64,000 nt of DNA from positions 1,697,001-1,761,000 of the forward strand of contig JAFFSR010000315.1 of assembly GCA_017163975.1 (NCBI GenBank), read 5' to 3'. The DNA comes from Anastatus disparis (Eukaryota > Arthropoda > Insecta > Hymenoptera > Eupelmidae). Position 1 is the stretch's first letter, and each line of letters begins with the position of its first letter. The translations under genes and the position numbers were made by a program. Below the pieces are notes generated by a model. It did no database searches. It saw only the letters and a list, made by a program, of their open reading frames with translations, and had not been told where the DNA came from. Positions 34,860 to 46,529 of the stretch are shown here, one piece after another.

Positions 34860-36487
34860 GTGAAAACTGTAGTTAAAGTAACTGCAGGAGGTCAAATAGC
34901 GACAGATAAGGAGAGACAAAAACAAATTAAAGACTTGACAGCAAAATTGAATGATGTATTGGAAAAATATGCATATAACGAGAAAAAAAAGATGAAAATA
35001 AGAACGAAGACGGAGCTAAAGACAGAAAAAACATATGGGATTACAATACGACTGAAACGACAGAAATAAAGACAGAGACAGAAAACAGAATCAATGAAAT
35101 GACTGAAGCAAAATTGGCAGACCTATCCGACAAATTGGACAAGGTGATAGATAAACTCAATACAGTTAAGGCAGAAATGGCAAAGAGCAGGGGAGGCGAA
35201 GAAAAGAAGAATAGAGCAGAAAGGAGATGACAATTTGATGGCTTTGATAGTGAAGGAGGGAAGCGCTATGTGGGTCTTTGACGGCCATGCTCTAAACGCG
35301 ATGAGGGAGAAATTTAAACAGGGAAAGGGGGATGACTACAGGTGACGAGTCAGAAAGCACAGATAAATCTAAAGACAGCAAAACAACATATAAGGTAAAC
35401 AATGATTTTGAAAATTATACACTTAACGCAGAAGGTCTCGGGAACTCGACAGTCTTGGACGAATACTAAGGACTGGTAAATAAATTGAAAATATCGCGTT
35501 TAATACAAATAAAGGTTGATAAAAGACTAAATAAAGAAAATGACAGTATTTTAGACGTTTTTAAACAATTGACAGAAATTATCAAAACCGGACTAACTGG
35601 AAAAGACAGACCAGTAAGGCGCTATTATAAATTGACGACTCAAATTACATTTGAAAATTTTAGATTATTTTATGTCTGAATTAAGTTCGCTGGACTTATT
35701 GTATGTTGTAGATAGTACTATTGTAGCAAATAAAAGTTCGTAATATTTTAATAAATAGAATAGATGAAGACTATCATGCTAGAGTTATAAAAAGTAAAGA
35801 TCCAGTTGAATTGTTGAACAAAATCAAAGAAATCAAATGAAGCGAGGTAAATGTAACGCCATCTAGTATAAAAAAAGTACAACAAACAATACGATCCAGC
35901 GAAAGAAAAGGCAGTTAATTTTATAGACAGATTTGAAGAAATAGTAAGAAGATATAATAACATGCCAAAACTTAAATCGTAGCCTAAAGAAGACGAAAGA
36001 GATTTCTTTTATAATACTATCATAAGCAAAGTACATCAAGTAGAAGAAATAAATTTTATGACAGAAAGTGTTATGGTAAAAGGGTTATCTTATGATAAAC
36101 TAAAGTTCCTTATTATACAGGTTGAAAGCCATCAAACGACAGCTGTCACGGCCAAATCAAGGGCGATACAGAAAGTGCGATTTTTTTAATGCGACAGTTA
36201 TGGGCACTGTGCCAGTGACTGCCCACGACAGGGAAATAGCATAAAGAAGTGTTTCTTTTGTCACAGATTTACCCGTGATCATGTGATCTCAACATGTCCA
36301 AAGCGTCAGGGACATTCGAGACAGAAAAACAGAAAAAAGTATGAATCAAAATATTATAATAATAAAAGTAAAGAAAGTACAGGTTGGACAGCATTCACAA
36401 GTAAGATAGCCAATCTAATTAATAATATCGATCAAAAACGAGCAACATCTGTCAATAAAAGGAGACAAGAAAATGATGTAAAATAAA
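34860..36487 (+). pseudogene. gag: Copia gag remnant with zinc knuckle
   Basis: Fragments in several frames make up a degenerate Gag. Near 34860-35230 there are charged helical pieces (KQIKDLTAKLNDVLEKYAY; LADLSDKLDKVIDKLNTVKA). Around 36245-36310 the translation shows CFFCHRF...HVISTCPKRQGH, which fits the single CCHC-type zinc knuckle of copia Gag. Frequent stops and shifts separate the pieces, so no functional protein is possible. In an intact element Gag forms the virus-like particle and binds element RNA through this knuckle. Confidence 0.75.
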
Positions 36488-37029
36488 ACAGAGGAAAATA
36501 TCAAAAAGGAGGCAGTTTAAACCAATTAGAATCTAAAAACAAGAAGACTAATGAACCGAGTGCTGACAGTGGTGCGACAGAACGTTCGACAAATTTAAAG
36601 TTGATTTCAAGACATTTATTAAACAACTGGACGGAGTTCAATGCGCAAATAAAGACTGCAAAGCAAATCTGAAATCAAAGGGAGAAGAAAGCGTGCAAAC
36701 AAATACGACTGATGGAAAATTTATTATTTTATACAGAGTAATCTGCATAAAAAACTTAAATGATAATTTTTCATCCTTACCAATATATAAGCAGCCATAT
36801 TGGTTGATTGAATTTGAATAAGAAGCGACAGAAAATAATTCAAAACAAAGACAGGTTCTAGTATATGTAACGACAAGTAGAATGAATGAAGAATATAATA
36901 TTAAAGAAAATAATCAATTTAATGAAAAAAAAACTCAGACAGTCGAAGAAGAAAAATATTTAGATAGCAGACAGAAATATTTATAAATCACTTGAGATTA
37001 AAGTCAGTGAAGAATCTCAATGTGAGATT

Positions 37030-37300
37030 AAAAATACAAAAGCGACGGAAAAAATAAATACAAACAACTACGCTATGTTGTGGTATTTTCGAATGGGCCA
37101 TGCATCAGTTGATTATTTAAGAAAATTACAATTAAAATTTCCTAATATCAAAACTTTAAAACAGGCTGTATTTGATGATACGTTGAAAGACTGTGAAGTG
37201 TGTATGATTGCAAAGTTTAACAAATTGCCATTTAGGACAGCCAAGTATAGAACAATCGAACCTTTTCAAATAATGAATTCAGACACAATGGGTTTAATGT
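37030..37300 (+). pseudogene. pol: Copia integrase zinc-binding domain remnant
   Basis: The frame at 37075-37302 reads LWYFRMGHASVDYLRKLQ and then DCEVCMIAKFNKLPF, the H...C..C pattern of the GAG-pre-integrase zinc domain that starts the copia integrase. The expected first His is replaced (LWYFRMGH). The frame stops just where the integrase core should begin (NSDTMGLM), and no core with the three acidic residues was found before RT, so much of the core is deleted or scrambled. Confidence 0.82.
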
Positions 37301-37869
37301 AAACTATTCGAAAGCAGAGATGTACGATTCAACAAAAAATTCGTCTACAAGGACAGATATGCAACAACTGATATACAAGACTGGAAACAAATTGATAAAA
37401 AGATAAAGATACATGGTTTATGAATTTTGTATTAGAAGACATAGAAAATGAAACACGAATACAAAAACTGGAGGAAGAGAAAGTCAAAAGACCAGTTAGA
37501 CGACCAAAAAACGAAAATAATAAGACTGATAAAAAGTAACAAGGATTAGAGGGAGAGGAAATATAAAAAAAAATAAAAAAAATTAGTAGGACGACCGACA
37601 AAAGTCAAGAAAAATACTGAATATGAAGTGCAAGAATCGGAGGGAGAGAAAACGAAACGACAGATTGAATTACCAATGGAAACACAAACAAGTACAGAAA
37701 ATAAGATAAATGAAGAAACTCATGTTTTATTAGCAGAAATAAATAATGACCTGAGTACACACTTGGAAGCCATGAAGTCAAAAGATAAACAAAAAATGGA
37801 CCAAAACTATTATCAAAGAATTAGAATGTATGTATAAGGATAATGTATGAAAATTAGTTGACAGGTCAA

Positions 37870-39210
37870 TTGCAATGAATGACAGAAAAAGATAAAAAAT
37901 TATACATTCAAGATGGGTATTTGAAAAATAGAAGACAGTAAAATAAGATGTTAAGCAAGACTAGTTATTCTTAGTTTTAAAGACAGAAATAAGTATGACA
38001 TGCAAGAAACATATGCACCGGAGTCACGATTACATTTAATAAGATCAATACTGGCAATGGCAAGCAAATTGGATTTAGAAATATGTCAGATGGACGTGAA
38101 GACAGCTTTTGTAAATGGATATTGAAACAATCAGATGTATATGGAAATACCTGAAGGGATGACTGCTTATGAATGGATCAAACAAAACAAAATGTGTATA
38201 TTGGAAAATGCTTTATACGATTTGAAAGTCAGTCTAAAATGTTGGAATGAAAGATTCAAAGAGACAGTAAAGAAATGTGGACCTAAATCATTCAACAATG
38301 AGCTTTGTCTATTTACTCAGCAAGAAAAAGACGGATTTCTTATCTTGATATAGTATGCAGATGACATCCTGCTAGTTTGCAACAATGTAAAGATGCTTGA
38401 AAGAATAAAGACAAATGTAAAGAAAGAATTTAAAATGACAGAAACTGGTGAGACTAAAAATTCTTTAGGCTCAGAAATAAAATAAGACAAAAAAAAGGAT
38501 ACTGAGCATTAGGCAAGAACAATAAATAAACAAAATGCTAAAGAAGTTTAGTTTTGATCAATCACCCACCCAACGAACACCTATGGTAATCAATCAGGTG
38601 GCCAATAGGAAGAGACGACAGCGTAAAGGAAAGGAGAAACCAATACAAGCAGGCCAGAAATTGCATATGATGTAAATACTCTAAGCAGACACCAAATCAA
38701 CTTTACTGGAAATGATTGATAGAAGGTTGAAAGAGTATTTGAATAATTAAGAGGAACAAAAGACTTTGAACATAGATATAAAGGACAGAACGACTGTTTA
38801 CAAGCATTTTCAGATGCAAGTTTTGACGACTGCAAAGATTCTCTTACGACCACTAGCTATGTGATCAAGTTTTTCGAAGACACAATATCCTGAAGAACTT
38901 ACAAACAGAAATATGTTTTTATAAGCGAATGTGCTCAAGAATTGATATCCTTATATCAAATTTTTAAAAATTGTTAAAGCAAGAATTAGCACCAATTCTA
39001 TTATGGTGTGATAACAAGGTAGCAGAAGCAAGCGTAAAGACTGGAGGCGGAAACATATCAAGACATATGACCGAAATAAAAGAACATTATGTAAAGGAAT
39101 GTGTAACTAGAGGTTTAATAAATGTCAGTTGGATTTCTTCTAAAAATCAGATAGCTGATGTATTACAAAACCTTTGTCATTTGAATTACATGAACGACTG
39201 ACCAAACAAA
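37870..39210 (+). pseudogene. pol: Copia reverse transcriptase and RNase H remnant
   Basis: Broken frames give copia RT in order: YAPESRLHLIRSILAMASKL, then ICQMDVKTAFVNGY (motif A Asp, about 38095), MYMEIPEG, ILENALYDLKVSLKCWNERF, and YADDILLVCNN with the catalytic Asp pair at 38360-38365. An in-frame TAG (38351-38353) stands directly before YADD. RNase H follows from about 38795 (AFSDASFDDCKDSLTTTSYV) to about 39180, including LLWCDNKVAEASV and NISWISSKNQIADVL-like sequence. Stops and shifts show it is dead. Confidence 0.88.
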
Positions 39211-39369
39211 TATTTAACGACTGATAACATTGACTGATTATATTTCTGATCTGTATTTTAGTTAAGTTATTAACAAACTTTTTCTCTATATTACAGGAAC
39301 TAAATGAACGATTAGAACAAAAACAATAAGAACGAGAGAGATGCTACATCTCTTTTAATTAAAATATGT

Positions 39370-39386
39370 ATGAGTGTGGGAGGGAG
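39370..39386 (+). other. Copia polypurine tract
   Basis: The purine-rich GAGTGTGGGAGGGAG run directly precedes the 3' LTR, as expected for plus-strand priming. Confidence 0.8.
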
Positions 39387-39629
39387 TGTTGAAAATATAC
39401 ACACTCATACTAGGTGTCGCCACCTATTGAGAATATTTTAGTGGACAGTTGAAGAGAATCAAGTTGCGTCTCATCGTCGTTCAGTTCAGTTCAAGTCCGT
39501 CTGTTAAAGTCAGAACTTGTATTTCATTATTGTATAGAGAGATCATTTAATTTAATTATTCTTGTATTGATTAAATAAAGACTTTCCATTTAATATTAAT
39601 TGTGCTCTGCATTTATTATTTATTTAACA
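39387..39629 (+). repeat. Copia 3' LTR
   Basis: 243 bp, matching 32028-32270 with about eight substitutions, followed by the TCTCA duplication. Confidence 0.95.
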
Positions 39630-40400
39630 TCTCATCATGTGGGTCCTATGATTATTTCTTTAATGTTAGCAGCAGGAGATTTAAGTTTGAGTATTAAATA
39701 TAAAAAAAATGTTAATAGTACGAACAGCGATTATGTCACAATGTTACAATATTATTTATATAAAAGAAATTACAGACAAAATACTATAAATTTTAGTCTC
39801 ATATTATAATGTGGTCGATGAACTCAACAATATATAATACATTCTTATGTAATGGTCGAAAGTAATAAAATGAATTTTTTTCGTTATAATCAAAAACAAT
39901 TACGAAAAGGATGTTATCAAGGTTTATTAGATCATGTAACAAACAGTGATGCAAATGTTTCAACAAATTTTGAAAATAAAGAAAGAATTAGAAATCTTAC
40001 TATTTTACCGTCGACATATATTGAAAGTCTAAGATATATGTACCAATATCACCAAGATGCAATAGCAATAATGAGAACAGTAGAAAGACCTGATTTATTT
40101 ATAACAATGACGTGTAACAAAAAATGGAAAGAACTCAATTAAATTTTGAAATATTTTCCTGAAGGAACAACTTCCAATGATATACCAAATATTACAGTAA
40201 GGTTAATTTATACAAAATGATACGACGAGTATTTCAAAATTACCAAGCGAATTCATTATAGAACATATTATTAAAATTTAAGAAAAACTTATAAATAAAA
40301 AAATTGATGTAAAAGATAATAAATCTCAAACAAATATGAGTATAAACGCCGAATAAAACAAATGACATTCAGACATTACCCCGGATGTCTTATTGGTAAC
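39630..40400 (+). pseudogene. Second Helitron fragment (Rep N-terminal domain)
   Basis: The open stretch at 39852-40142 reads MVESNKMNFFRYNQKQLRKG, then ILPSTYIESLRYMYQYHQDA and ERPDLFITMTCNKKWKELN, the characteristic Helitron-like N domain. Flanking degenerate sequence continues it on both sides. No HUH motif or helicase follows; the similarity fades near 40400. The copia element inserted immediately upstream (target duplication at 39630-39634), so the missing 5' part should lie left of 32028 but is too decayed to recognise. It is distinct from the Helitron at 8185-21660. Confidence 0.82.
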
Positions 40401-40463
40401 AAGTTTAGACTGCCCGTAAGTTCTATATTTCAAAAGCAATTGCTAATACTACATAAGTAGTAT

Positions 40464-40560
40464 ATAGCATGGTATAGCGAGACATATCGATTACTTCCCC
40501 CCCCCCTGGCCTCGCTCCCTCAACTGTCTGATATGGCATGATAAAGCGAGACATATCGAT
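40464..40560. repeat. Two direct copies of a 29-bp motif
   Basis: The motif at 40464-40492 and 40531-40560 shares GCGAGACATATCGATT-like sequence and the preceding GCATGRTAWA. They are separated by a C-rich spacer. Nothing is known about it; position at the outer side of the virus-like region makes a terminal or protein-binding role possible but unproven. Confidence 0.6.
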
Positions 40561-41150
40561 TTTTTTGCACCTGTCTCTCTCCCCCATTGTTTCGCTCCCC
40601 CTGTCTCGACCCCTTGTCTCGCTCCCCTTCACATGTCTGGCAGGTGTGGTAGTATAAAGGGGTGGTATAATCGTAAATTGATTTGACCCACTTTCCCCTC
40701 CCTCACGTGTCTGTGTGTTCTGGTGAATAAGGTGTCCTCTCTCCCGCACCTGTCTGAGGGTGTTATAGTTTCTATGGTGACCTTGAAACCCTTAATGATT
40801 TGCATCTTCTGTCTTTTTTCTTCAGCCGTGAGTATAGTTTATATGTATGTGTGTATGTGTATATTTTTTAATGTGAGTAACATTATAGAAATTAAATAAA
40901 TAAGTAATTAAAAATCATATAACATTGTCATGAAAAATATTAGTATAAAAAATATATTTTATAATAATAAAGGTCTGAATGTTATATAGTACTTTTTATC
41001 TATTGATTGTTATTTCTTACGTATAAACTTTTGTTGGTCCTAAAAAGGACCGTATGTAAGTATATGAATTTTTTTTTAAATTAAAATTTTTTGTATCCTT
41101 TCCTTTCAGGAATAGAATAAGTGTTTGTTGAGAATTTATCAGAATATTGT
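40561..41150. other. Spacer with CT-rich part, no gene supported
   Basis: The first 200 bases are rich in TCTC and CCCC words such as CTGTCTCGCTCCCC. The rest is AT-rich. An apparent 108-codon minus-strand frame over the CT-rich part has a low-complexity product and is not accepted. Confidence 0.4.
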
Positions 41151-41152
41151 TT

Positions 41153-41242
41153 CTAGGTTGATGATGATTGATTTTCCTTCTTTTTCTTATCGTCACCTTG
41201 TACTGAAGGTGTTTTGGCGGTGTTGGAACTATTTTGACCCAT
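41153..41242 (-). CDS. Short ORF starting MGQNSS, 29 aa, possible myristoylated peptide
   Basis: The minus strand encodes MGQNSSNTAKTPSVQGDDKK followed by a Lys- and Ser-rich end and TAG. The start satisfies the N-myristoylation pattern (Gly2, small residue at position 6). It lies downstream of another MGQ-starting ORF and of the PC4-like ORF, all on the same strand. At 29 codons it could be chance; alternatively it is an exon of a spliced gene. No function is claimed. Confidence 0.3.
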   Translation of the reverse strand: MGQNSSNTAKTPSVQGDDKKKKENQSSST

Positions 41243-41306
41243 AGTGTTAAACGCGTGATATACAGATATGATAAGAGACAAATTATTTATTGTAAAAAGT
41301 TATTAT

Positions 41307-41462
41307 TTAAATGAATATTTTCATTTGTGTTATTTTTTTATTATGTCTTTGAAAACGTTCTAATTTTACTGTTTCTTTTTTATAATGCTCCTTATATTTT
41401 TCTCTCTTTATAGAGCTGTCTGTAGAACGTAATGAAGCGATCTTACCTGTGCATTGCCCCAT
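41307..41462 (-). CDS. Short basic ORF starting MGQCTGK, 51 aa, possible lipidated peptide
   Basis: The minus strand encodes MGQCTGKIASLRSTDSS and then a strongly basic helical stretch (KREKYKEHYKKETVKLERFQ) ending MKIFI. Gly2, Cys4 and Gly6 fit dual N-myristoylation and palmitoylation signals found on small membrane-attached proteins. It follows the PC4-like ORF by 126 bases on the same strand, so it may belong to the virus-like element. A strong splice-donor-like CAG/GTAAGA overlaps codons 5-8, so an alternative reading is a first exon. No homologue is known to me. Confidence 0.35.
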   Translation of the reverse strand: MGQCTGKIASLRSTDSSIKREKYKEHYKKETVKLERFQRHNKKITQMKIFI

Positions 41463-41587
41463 GTCTGTTTCGAGCAATCGTTATAAAATAAATGAAGAAT
41501 TATTGGGAAGGGTGGTTGTTTTTATACTTAAAAAAAAACAAGTCATTTTACACAATTAAAGCAATTTATTAATATTAATATATATTT

Positions 41588-42271
41588 TTATACAGGAATC
41601 ATTACATCCCTCAAATCTTTTACAATCATCGGTAAACTAAATGCGGATATTTCAGATAAAACAAATTTTAAATATAAGCTTTTATAATTATCCGTATCAT
41701 CTACCATATTTTCTGTGACGTAACCTTCTAATTCGGTATTGAGAATAGAATAGTATTGTTTAAATGATTTGTAGTCGTTAAGAATTACTTTTGCGTTGTC
41801 CAGTCCTTCTTGTCCAAGTTTATTTTTTAAAAAGTCTAGTATGTGATCAGTAGTACGGTTGACTTGAGTCTCTTCTCCTCCCTCGGAGATGTGTATCTCG
41901 TTTGGGTGAGGTCTTTCGTCAATGCTGATAGATTTGGTGCCGTATGATGTGGTGAAATTTAAATCATGATTGGTTAGAAACAATTTAGTCGGTCTTCCGA
42001 AATTTTGATAAAAAGAATAAGAATTATGAAAATAAGCTGTTATGGCGTCAAATTGATCTTTGAGAAAATCCCAGCTACGACGATCAAGAGAGATACTTTT
42101 GTGCGAGCCACCTGATGAAACTAGTTTAATAACTTTGTGATAGTATCCGCCACTATATTCAAGACCGACACAAATTCTCTTTGAGTTCGACTTATTGAGC
42201 GCATAGGTAGTAGATAATAAAAGGTTTGGCAATTCCGGTTTTACCGGATCGCGTAATTCACAAGGAGCCAT
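41588..42271 (-). CDS. PC4-like ssDNA-binding domain protein, 227 aa, probable virus-like element gene
   Basis: The intact ORF starts MAPCELRDPVKPELPN. At about residues 35-80, RICVGLEYSGGYYHKVIKLV followed by SISLDRRSWDFLKDQF resembles the PC4/p15 transcription-coactivator fold, in which a beta sheet and a closing helix bind single-stranded DNA. The remaining two thirds are mixed and unrecognised. Its strand and position, beyond the DNA transposon at the outer side of the left Polinton arm, suggest it is the next gene after the protease and was cut off by that insertion. Unlike most genes of the arm it has no stop. The domain call is by eye and should be treated as likely, not certain; a role in viral DNA binding or transcription is inferred. 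Confidence 0.6.
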   Translation of the reverse strand: MAPCELRDPVKPELPNLLLSTTYALNKSNSKRICVGLEYSGGYYHKVIKLVSSGGSHKSISLDRRSWDFLKDQFDAITAYFHNSYSFYQNFGRPTKLFLTNHDLNFTTSYGTKSISIDERPHPNEIHISEGGEETQVNRTTDHILDFLKNKLGQEGLDNAKVILNDYKSFKQYYSILNTELEGYVTENMVDDTDNYKSLYLKFVLSEISAFSLPMIVKDLRDVMIPV

Positions 42272-42359
42272 TTTTATGTGTTGCTCTATCCGAAGTTGAA
42301 TTTGTACTGAAATTTAAAAAGAACATTTTACCCTACTGCGCATATGACAAATCAGAATG

Positions 42360-42560
42360 TAGAGGGTGGTAAATACTTTTATAATAGGGTAGTAATACCT
42401 GGTCTGTATATTAGGTGTGCAATACAAAATATATATATACAAATTAAATAAAAAAAAATATTATTAGGGGTGGATAAATTTTGTAATAGAATAATAACAC
42501 CTGGTCTGTAGACCAGGTGTTATTATTCTAGTCTGTAGACAATACAAATATATATATAAG
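42360..42560. repeat. Two tandem copies of about 105 bp containing a perfect palindrome
   Basis: The blocks at about 42370-42445 and 42475-42560 both read TTTTATAATAG/TTTTGTAATAG, then CCTGGTCTGTA, then CAATACAAATATATATA. In the second, TAGAATAATAACACCTGGTC and its complement form a 44-base palindrome with a 2-base centre (42487-42530). Confidence 0.8.
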
Positions 42561-42673
42561 TTCAAACTACGTACAAAAAAACTATTTTAGGTAGGATGGG
42601 AGGGTGATGTAAAGGTAAGTAAATAATTATAAATTAATTTTCATGTACACAAAAAAAGATTTATTCACATATA

Positions 42674-43706
42674 AAGGGTATCCTGGGTTAAGATAGGCGA
42701 AATGCCCCCAATTTTTTTTTCGCTCCAAAATAGGATAAAAGTATTTGTTCAGGCACAAAATGAAGATTTAAGGTGGTCCGCGGATCTAAATAATTTTTCC
42801 CCTAGCTAGGGACCCTAAAAACCCCATTTTTCACGTTTCATCTTATATCTCGCGTTCTAATTAACGAAACGACTTGAAAATTTATATGAGTATAGTTTAT
42901 CTCACTTCTTTTGAGTATATTTTTTTGCTTAGTAATCAGAGGTCAACATAACCTCAAAAGACATCATTAAATGTTGAAAATGCAATTTTGACCATGTAGA
43001 TAAATTGGAACAGCAATCATTTTGATTTTATCTTATAAAGCGGAAAAAAATACAAATTTTTTATATTTTCGTCGATTTGATTTTACTGGTGCGCCATGTT
43101 GAAAAATGAGAAAAAACGTTTTTCGCTGATTTAAGCACTAAAATACAGCATTTTGTTTTGTTCTTGCGTCCTAATAACTGAAAACCACTCTTAACAACAT
43201 ATTATGTGATTGTATTTCAATGGAATTTTTTTCTTTTGATTCAGAGCCCAACGTAACCTAAAAAAAATTACTTGCTCTTCAAAATGTGATTTTAATCACT
43301 TAGATGAGCCGGAACACGAAATTCAATTTACTTATCTTAAAAATATATAATTATTAATATTGAGTTATTGTTCAGAAAAGAACAGCAGAGAATGATATAT
43401 TTTATTGCAAAATATCTGTGTGAATTTTCGCAGATTTTTCTGTGAGGTGCGCCACCTTCAAAAACTCGAAAAACCCTATTATTGGCCATTTTTAGCGATG
43501 GCATGCCTTAGCGATTTCACGGTCATTCAAAGAGCGCCAAAGGCAAAAATCAGCCTAGCTTTGATTTAAAATAGTGTGTCCAGTTAAGAGACACCTTTAA
43601 AGAGCTTTTGCATATTTTTCTAAATGTTGCACCATTTTAATAAATGCGAAAAACCCCATTTTTTAAATTATTTTCGCGATTTTTTTAGCTTTTTTTGAAT
43701 ATTTTT
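42674..43706 (+). repeat. Left long TIR of the DNA transposon
   Basis: About 1.03 kb, inverted copy of 49901-50913. It contains inner stretches such as GGTGGTCCGCGGATC, GGTGCGCCA and GTTGCACCATTTT that recur mirrored on the right side. Confidence 0.88.
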
Positions 43707-45452
43707 GGACATTGCAAGAGCACCGATATAATTGTCATTACCCTAATTGAGTTACGGTAGTTTGAGTAATGTTAAATTATTTTTCAATACTTTTTATTAA
43801 ATAAGCGATCCCGTAATCCATGATTTAGATTTCATTCGAGATGCCTTTCTTGTTTTTTTAATAGTAATTATTTCGATTATTTTTTATAAATATATAAAAA
43901 TGTCGATTTTTTTGATAATAAAAAAAACACGCAATTATGTTTGTGGTATTTTTGAAAAGAGGAAACAATGCTCTATCCATATGAAAAACCTCGTTTAAAA
44001 ATACAAAAAATAATTGTTAGTTACTTCCAGGAGGGTTGCTCCGGAGCGATAAACTTAGTGTATCGATGTATGCTATCTTTGTTCAGCACATTGATTTCAT
44101 ATCTTCTGTCTTTGTGATACAGAGTTGTGCAATTTTCTAGAACAACCTCCCAGCACTCAATCATAACAGTTGTTTTAGTTCCTTATTCCAGCAAATCTCA
44201 ATAGGTATTTTAGTGATGTGTGACAGCCCTAACATTCTCTTTTTTGATATCAAAAATTCTCAAGGTATTTATATCAGAGTGAGAAAGAACTTATGAGAGA
44301 AAAATAAAAATATCATTGTAAATCTTTGTAATAAAATTGTTATCTAGCTTCTGTATTAAACTGGGTTATATGATTCTCTGCTATTGATTCATAAGGTATT
44401 TAGAAGTGACGTATTATGTACTTTAAATTATTTTATAGTTTACATATAAGCTATATAATTTTTTTTTGCTAAAAACTGAATATTTGAATATAGATTTTGA
44501 GAATTTAATTTATTTGATTATTTCACATATTCTTTGATGATTTTCACTTGTTATATCAACATTCTAACAAATTAATAACAGAAATACTTTTGAGAAACAT
44601 ATTTTCAATCAATTTGTGCATTGCTGCTATGCAATGATCAGATTCTCAAAATATAACTCAATTTTAAATTTTCATGATTTATACTTTATTACAGAAGTTA
44701 TAAGAATAAAAAACATTTATTGAAATTGTAACTGCAGATCTCCAATTAATTTTTATATGTGTACAATACCTGCAAAATAGTAATATATCCGTATATGTGG
44801 AAAAAATTGATTTCTCATATCTAAAATTGTAAAAAGTATTTAACGTTAGCTAGAGTTATTCAAATAATGGATGTAGCAATGTTATATTTTAATAAAAAGT
44901 ACAATCTGAATAATGCAACTCTGAAAATGGCTCTTGTTATTTACAGAACAAGTGTATATAGTCCAAAATGATTTCTTGATTTATTCAAATGCATGAAAAT
45001 AATAAAATAATGTAAAACATGTAAAACTGTAGTTAAAACATTTTACTTGGTTTCTATGAATAAAAAATAATCACTAGGTTGCATGCATATACAACAAATA
45101 ATTATAAAAATGCAATCTCTAATTTTCAATATAACAGTTATATTGTTTATATGTAAAGAGGTTGCACCGGTAAATATTGTTCAATTTGACTGATATAATT
45201 AAATCATTTCTATTTTTTTTCTTATCGACAAAATATAATTTAATTATTTGATGAAATACAATATAAATGTAATAATGCAATGCAGATAAAATTGCATTAA
45301 ACGCAGTAGCAGTAACTTTTCTACCATTTGCAACATATTTTATAGCGTGTACATTTACATAATTCGTTTCAATTAATATTCATTTGAAGTACGAAACACT
45401 TTCTTGTACATACAGATATTGCTTTATATTATAAATACAGACTATTTATATG
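43707..45452. other. Transposon interior, noncoding AT-rich DNA
   Basis: No frame of note is found between the left TIR and the first MITE. Any second gene of this transposon has been lost or was never present here. Confidence 0.45.
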
Positions 45453-46292
45453 AGTACCCATATGGAAAAAATTTTTGGATATAATTGTAAATAACTGTTA
45501 ATAAATGTAAATAAATGTAAATAACTGTAAATAACTGTAGAAAAGTGTTAAAAAATGTGGGAATTGAGACATAAATAACACTTATTTAAAATTATCTAGA
45601 ATTATTTACTATTATTTACACTTATTTACAGTTATTAACTGTTATTTACACTTATTTGTAGTTATTTATATTTATTTACAGTTATTTACATTTATTCACT
45701 TTTTTCACAATTATATACAGTTATTTACGATTATTTATAGTTTTTTTACAATTATTTGCAGTTATTTACATTTTCGAAAATTATCACGAATTTATTCAAT
45801 AATTTTATATATAGGCGAAAATTTTTAAAAATGTGAATAACTGTAAATAATTGTAAAAAACTATGGAAAATTGTAAATACTTGTAAATAATTATAAATAA
45901 CTGTAAATAACTGTAAAAAACTGTAAATAACTGTAAATAACTATAAATAATTGTAAATAATTATGAATAACATTAAATTATTTACTAATTCAAAAATTTT
46001 TGAAAATGTAAATAACTGTAAATAATTATGAATAACTGTAAATAATTATGAATAATTGTAAATAATTATAAAAAACTGTAAATAATTGTAAATAATTGTA
46101 AATAACTGTAAATAACAGTTAATAACAGTTAATAACTGTAAATAACTGTAAATAATAGTAATTAATAATAAATAATAGTAAACAACTGTAAATAACTATT
46201 ATTTATGTCTCAATTTCTACATTTTTTAACAGTTATTTATAATTATTTACTATTATTTACAGTTTTTCACATAAATTATTTCCATATGGGTA
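45453..46292. mobile_element. MITE-like element filled with a 10-bp repeat
   Basis: The ends TACCCATATGGAAA and TTTCCATATGGGTA are inverted. Nearly the entire interior is TGTAAATAAC-type decamer repeats that switch strand: plus at about 45485-45550, minus at about 45590-45780, plus at about 45830-46200, and minus at about 46205-46270. No coding capacity. Confidence 0.75.
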
Positions 46293-46529
46293 CACTTTAA
46301 CATAGCTTTTTTATAAAAGTAATAAGCAGATACTTTATGCAGTTATACATTCTAAAATTGATTTACTCTCGCTCTAATAATGTATTTCTTGACAAAATCT
46401 GCTGCAGAAATAGTCATTTTTACATGCATTCTGCATTTTACAAAAGCCTTAAATAAAAACTTGAAATAACATCAAACGGGACGGCAAAAGGTCACTTTTT
46501 ATTATTTTAGAATGTATCAATGTAATATA

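Noticed and set aside
40423..40749. 108-codon minus-strand frame
   Set aside because: It covers the CT-rich spacer and 29-bp repeats; the product has no recognisable domain.
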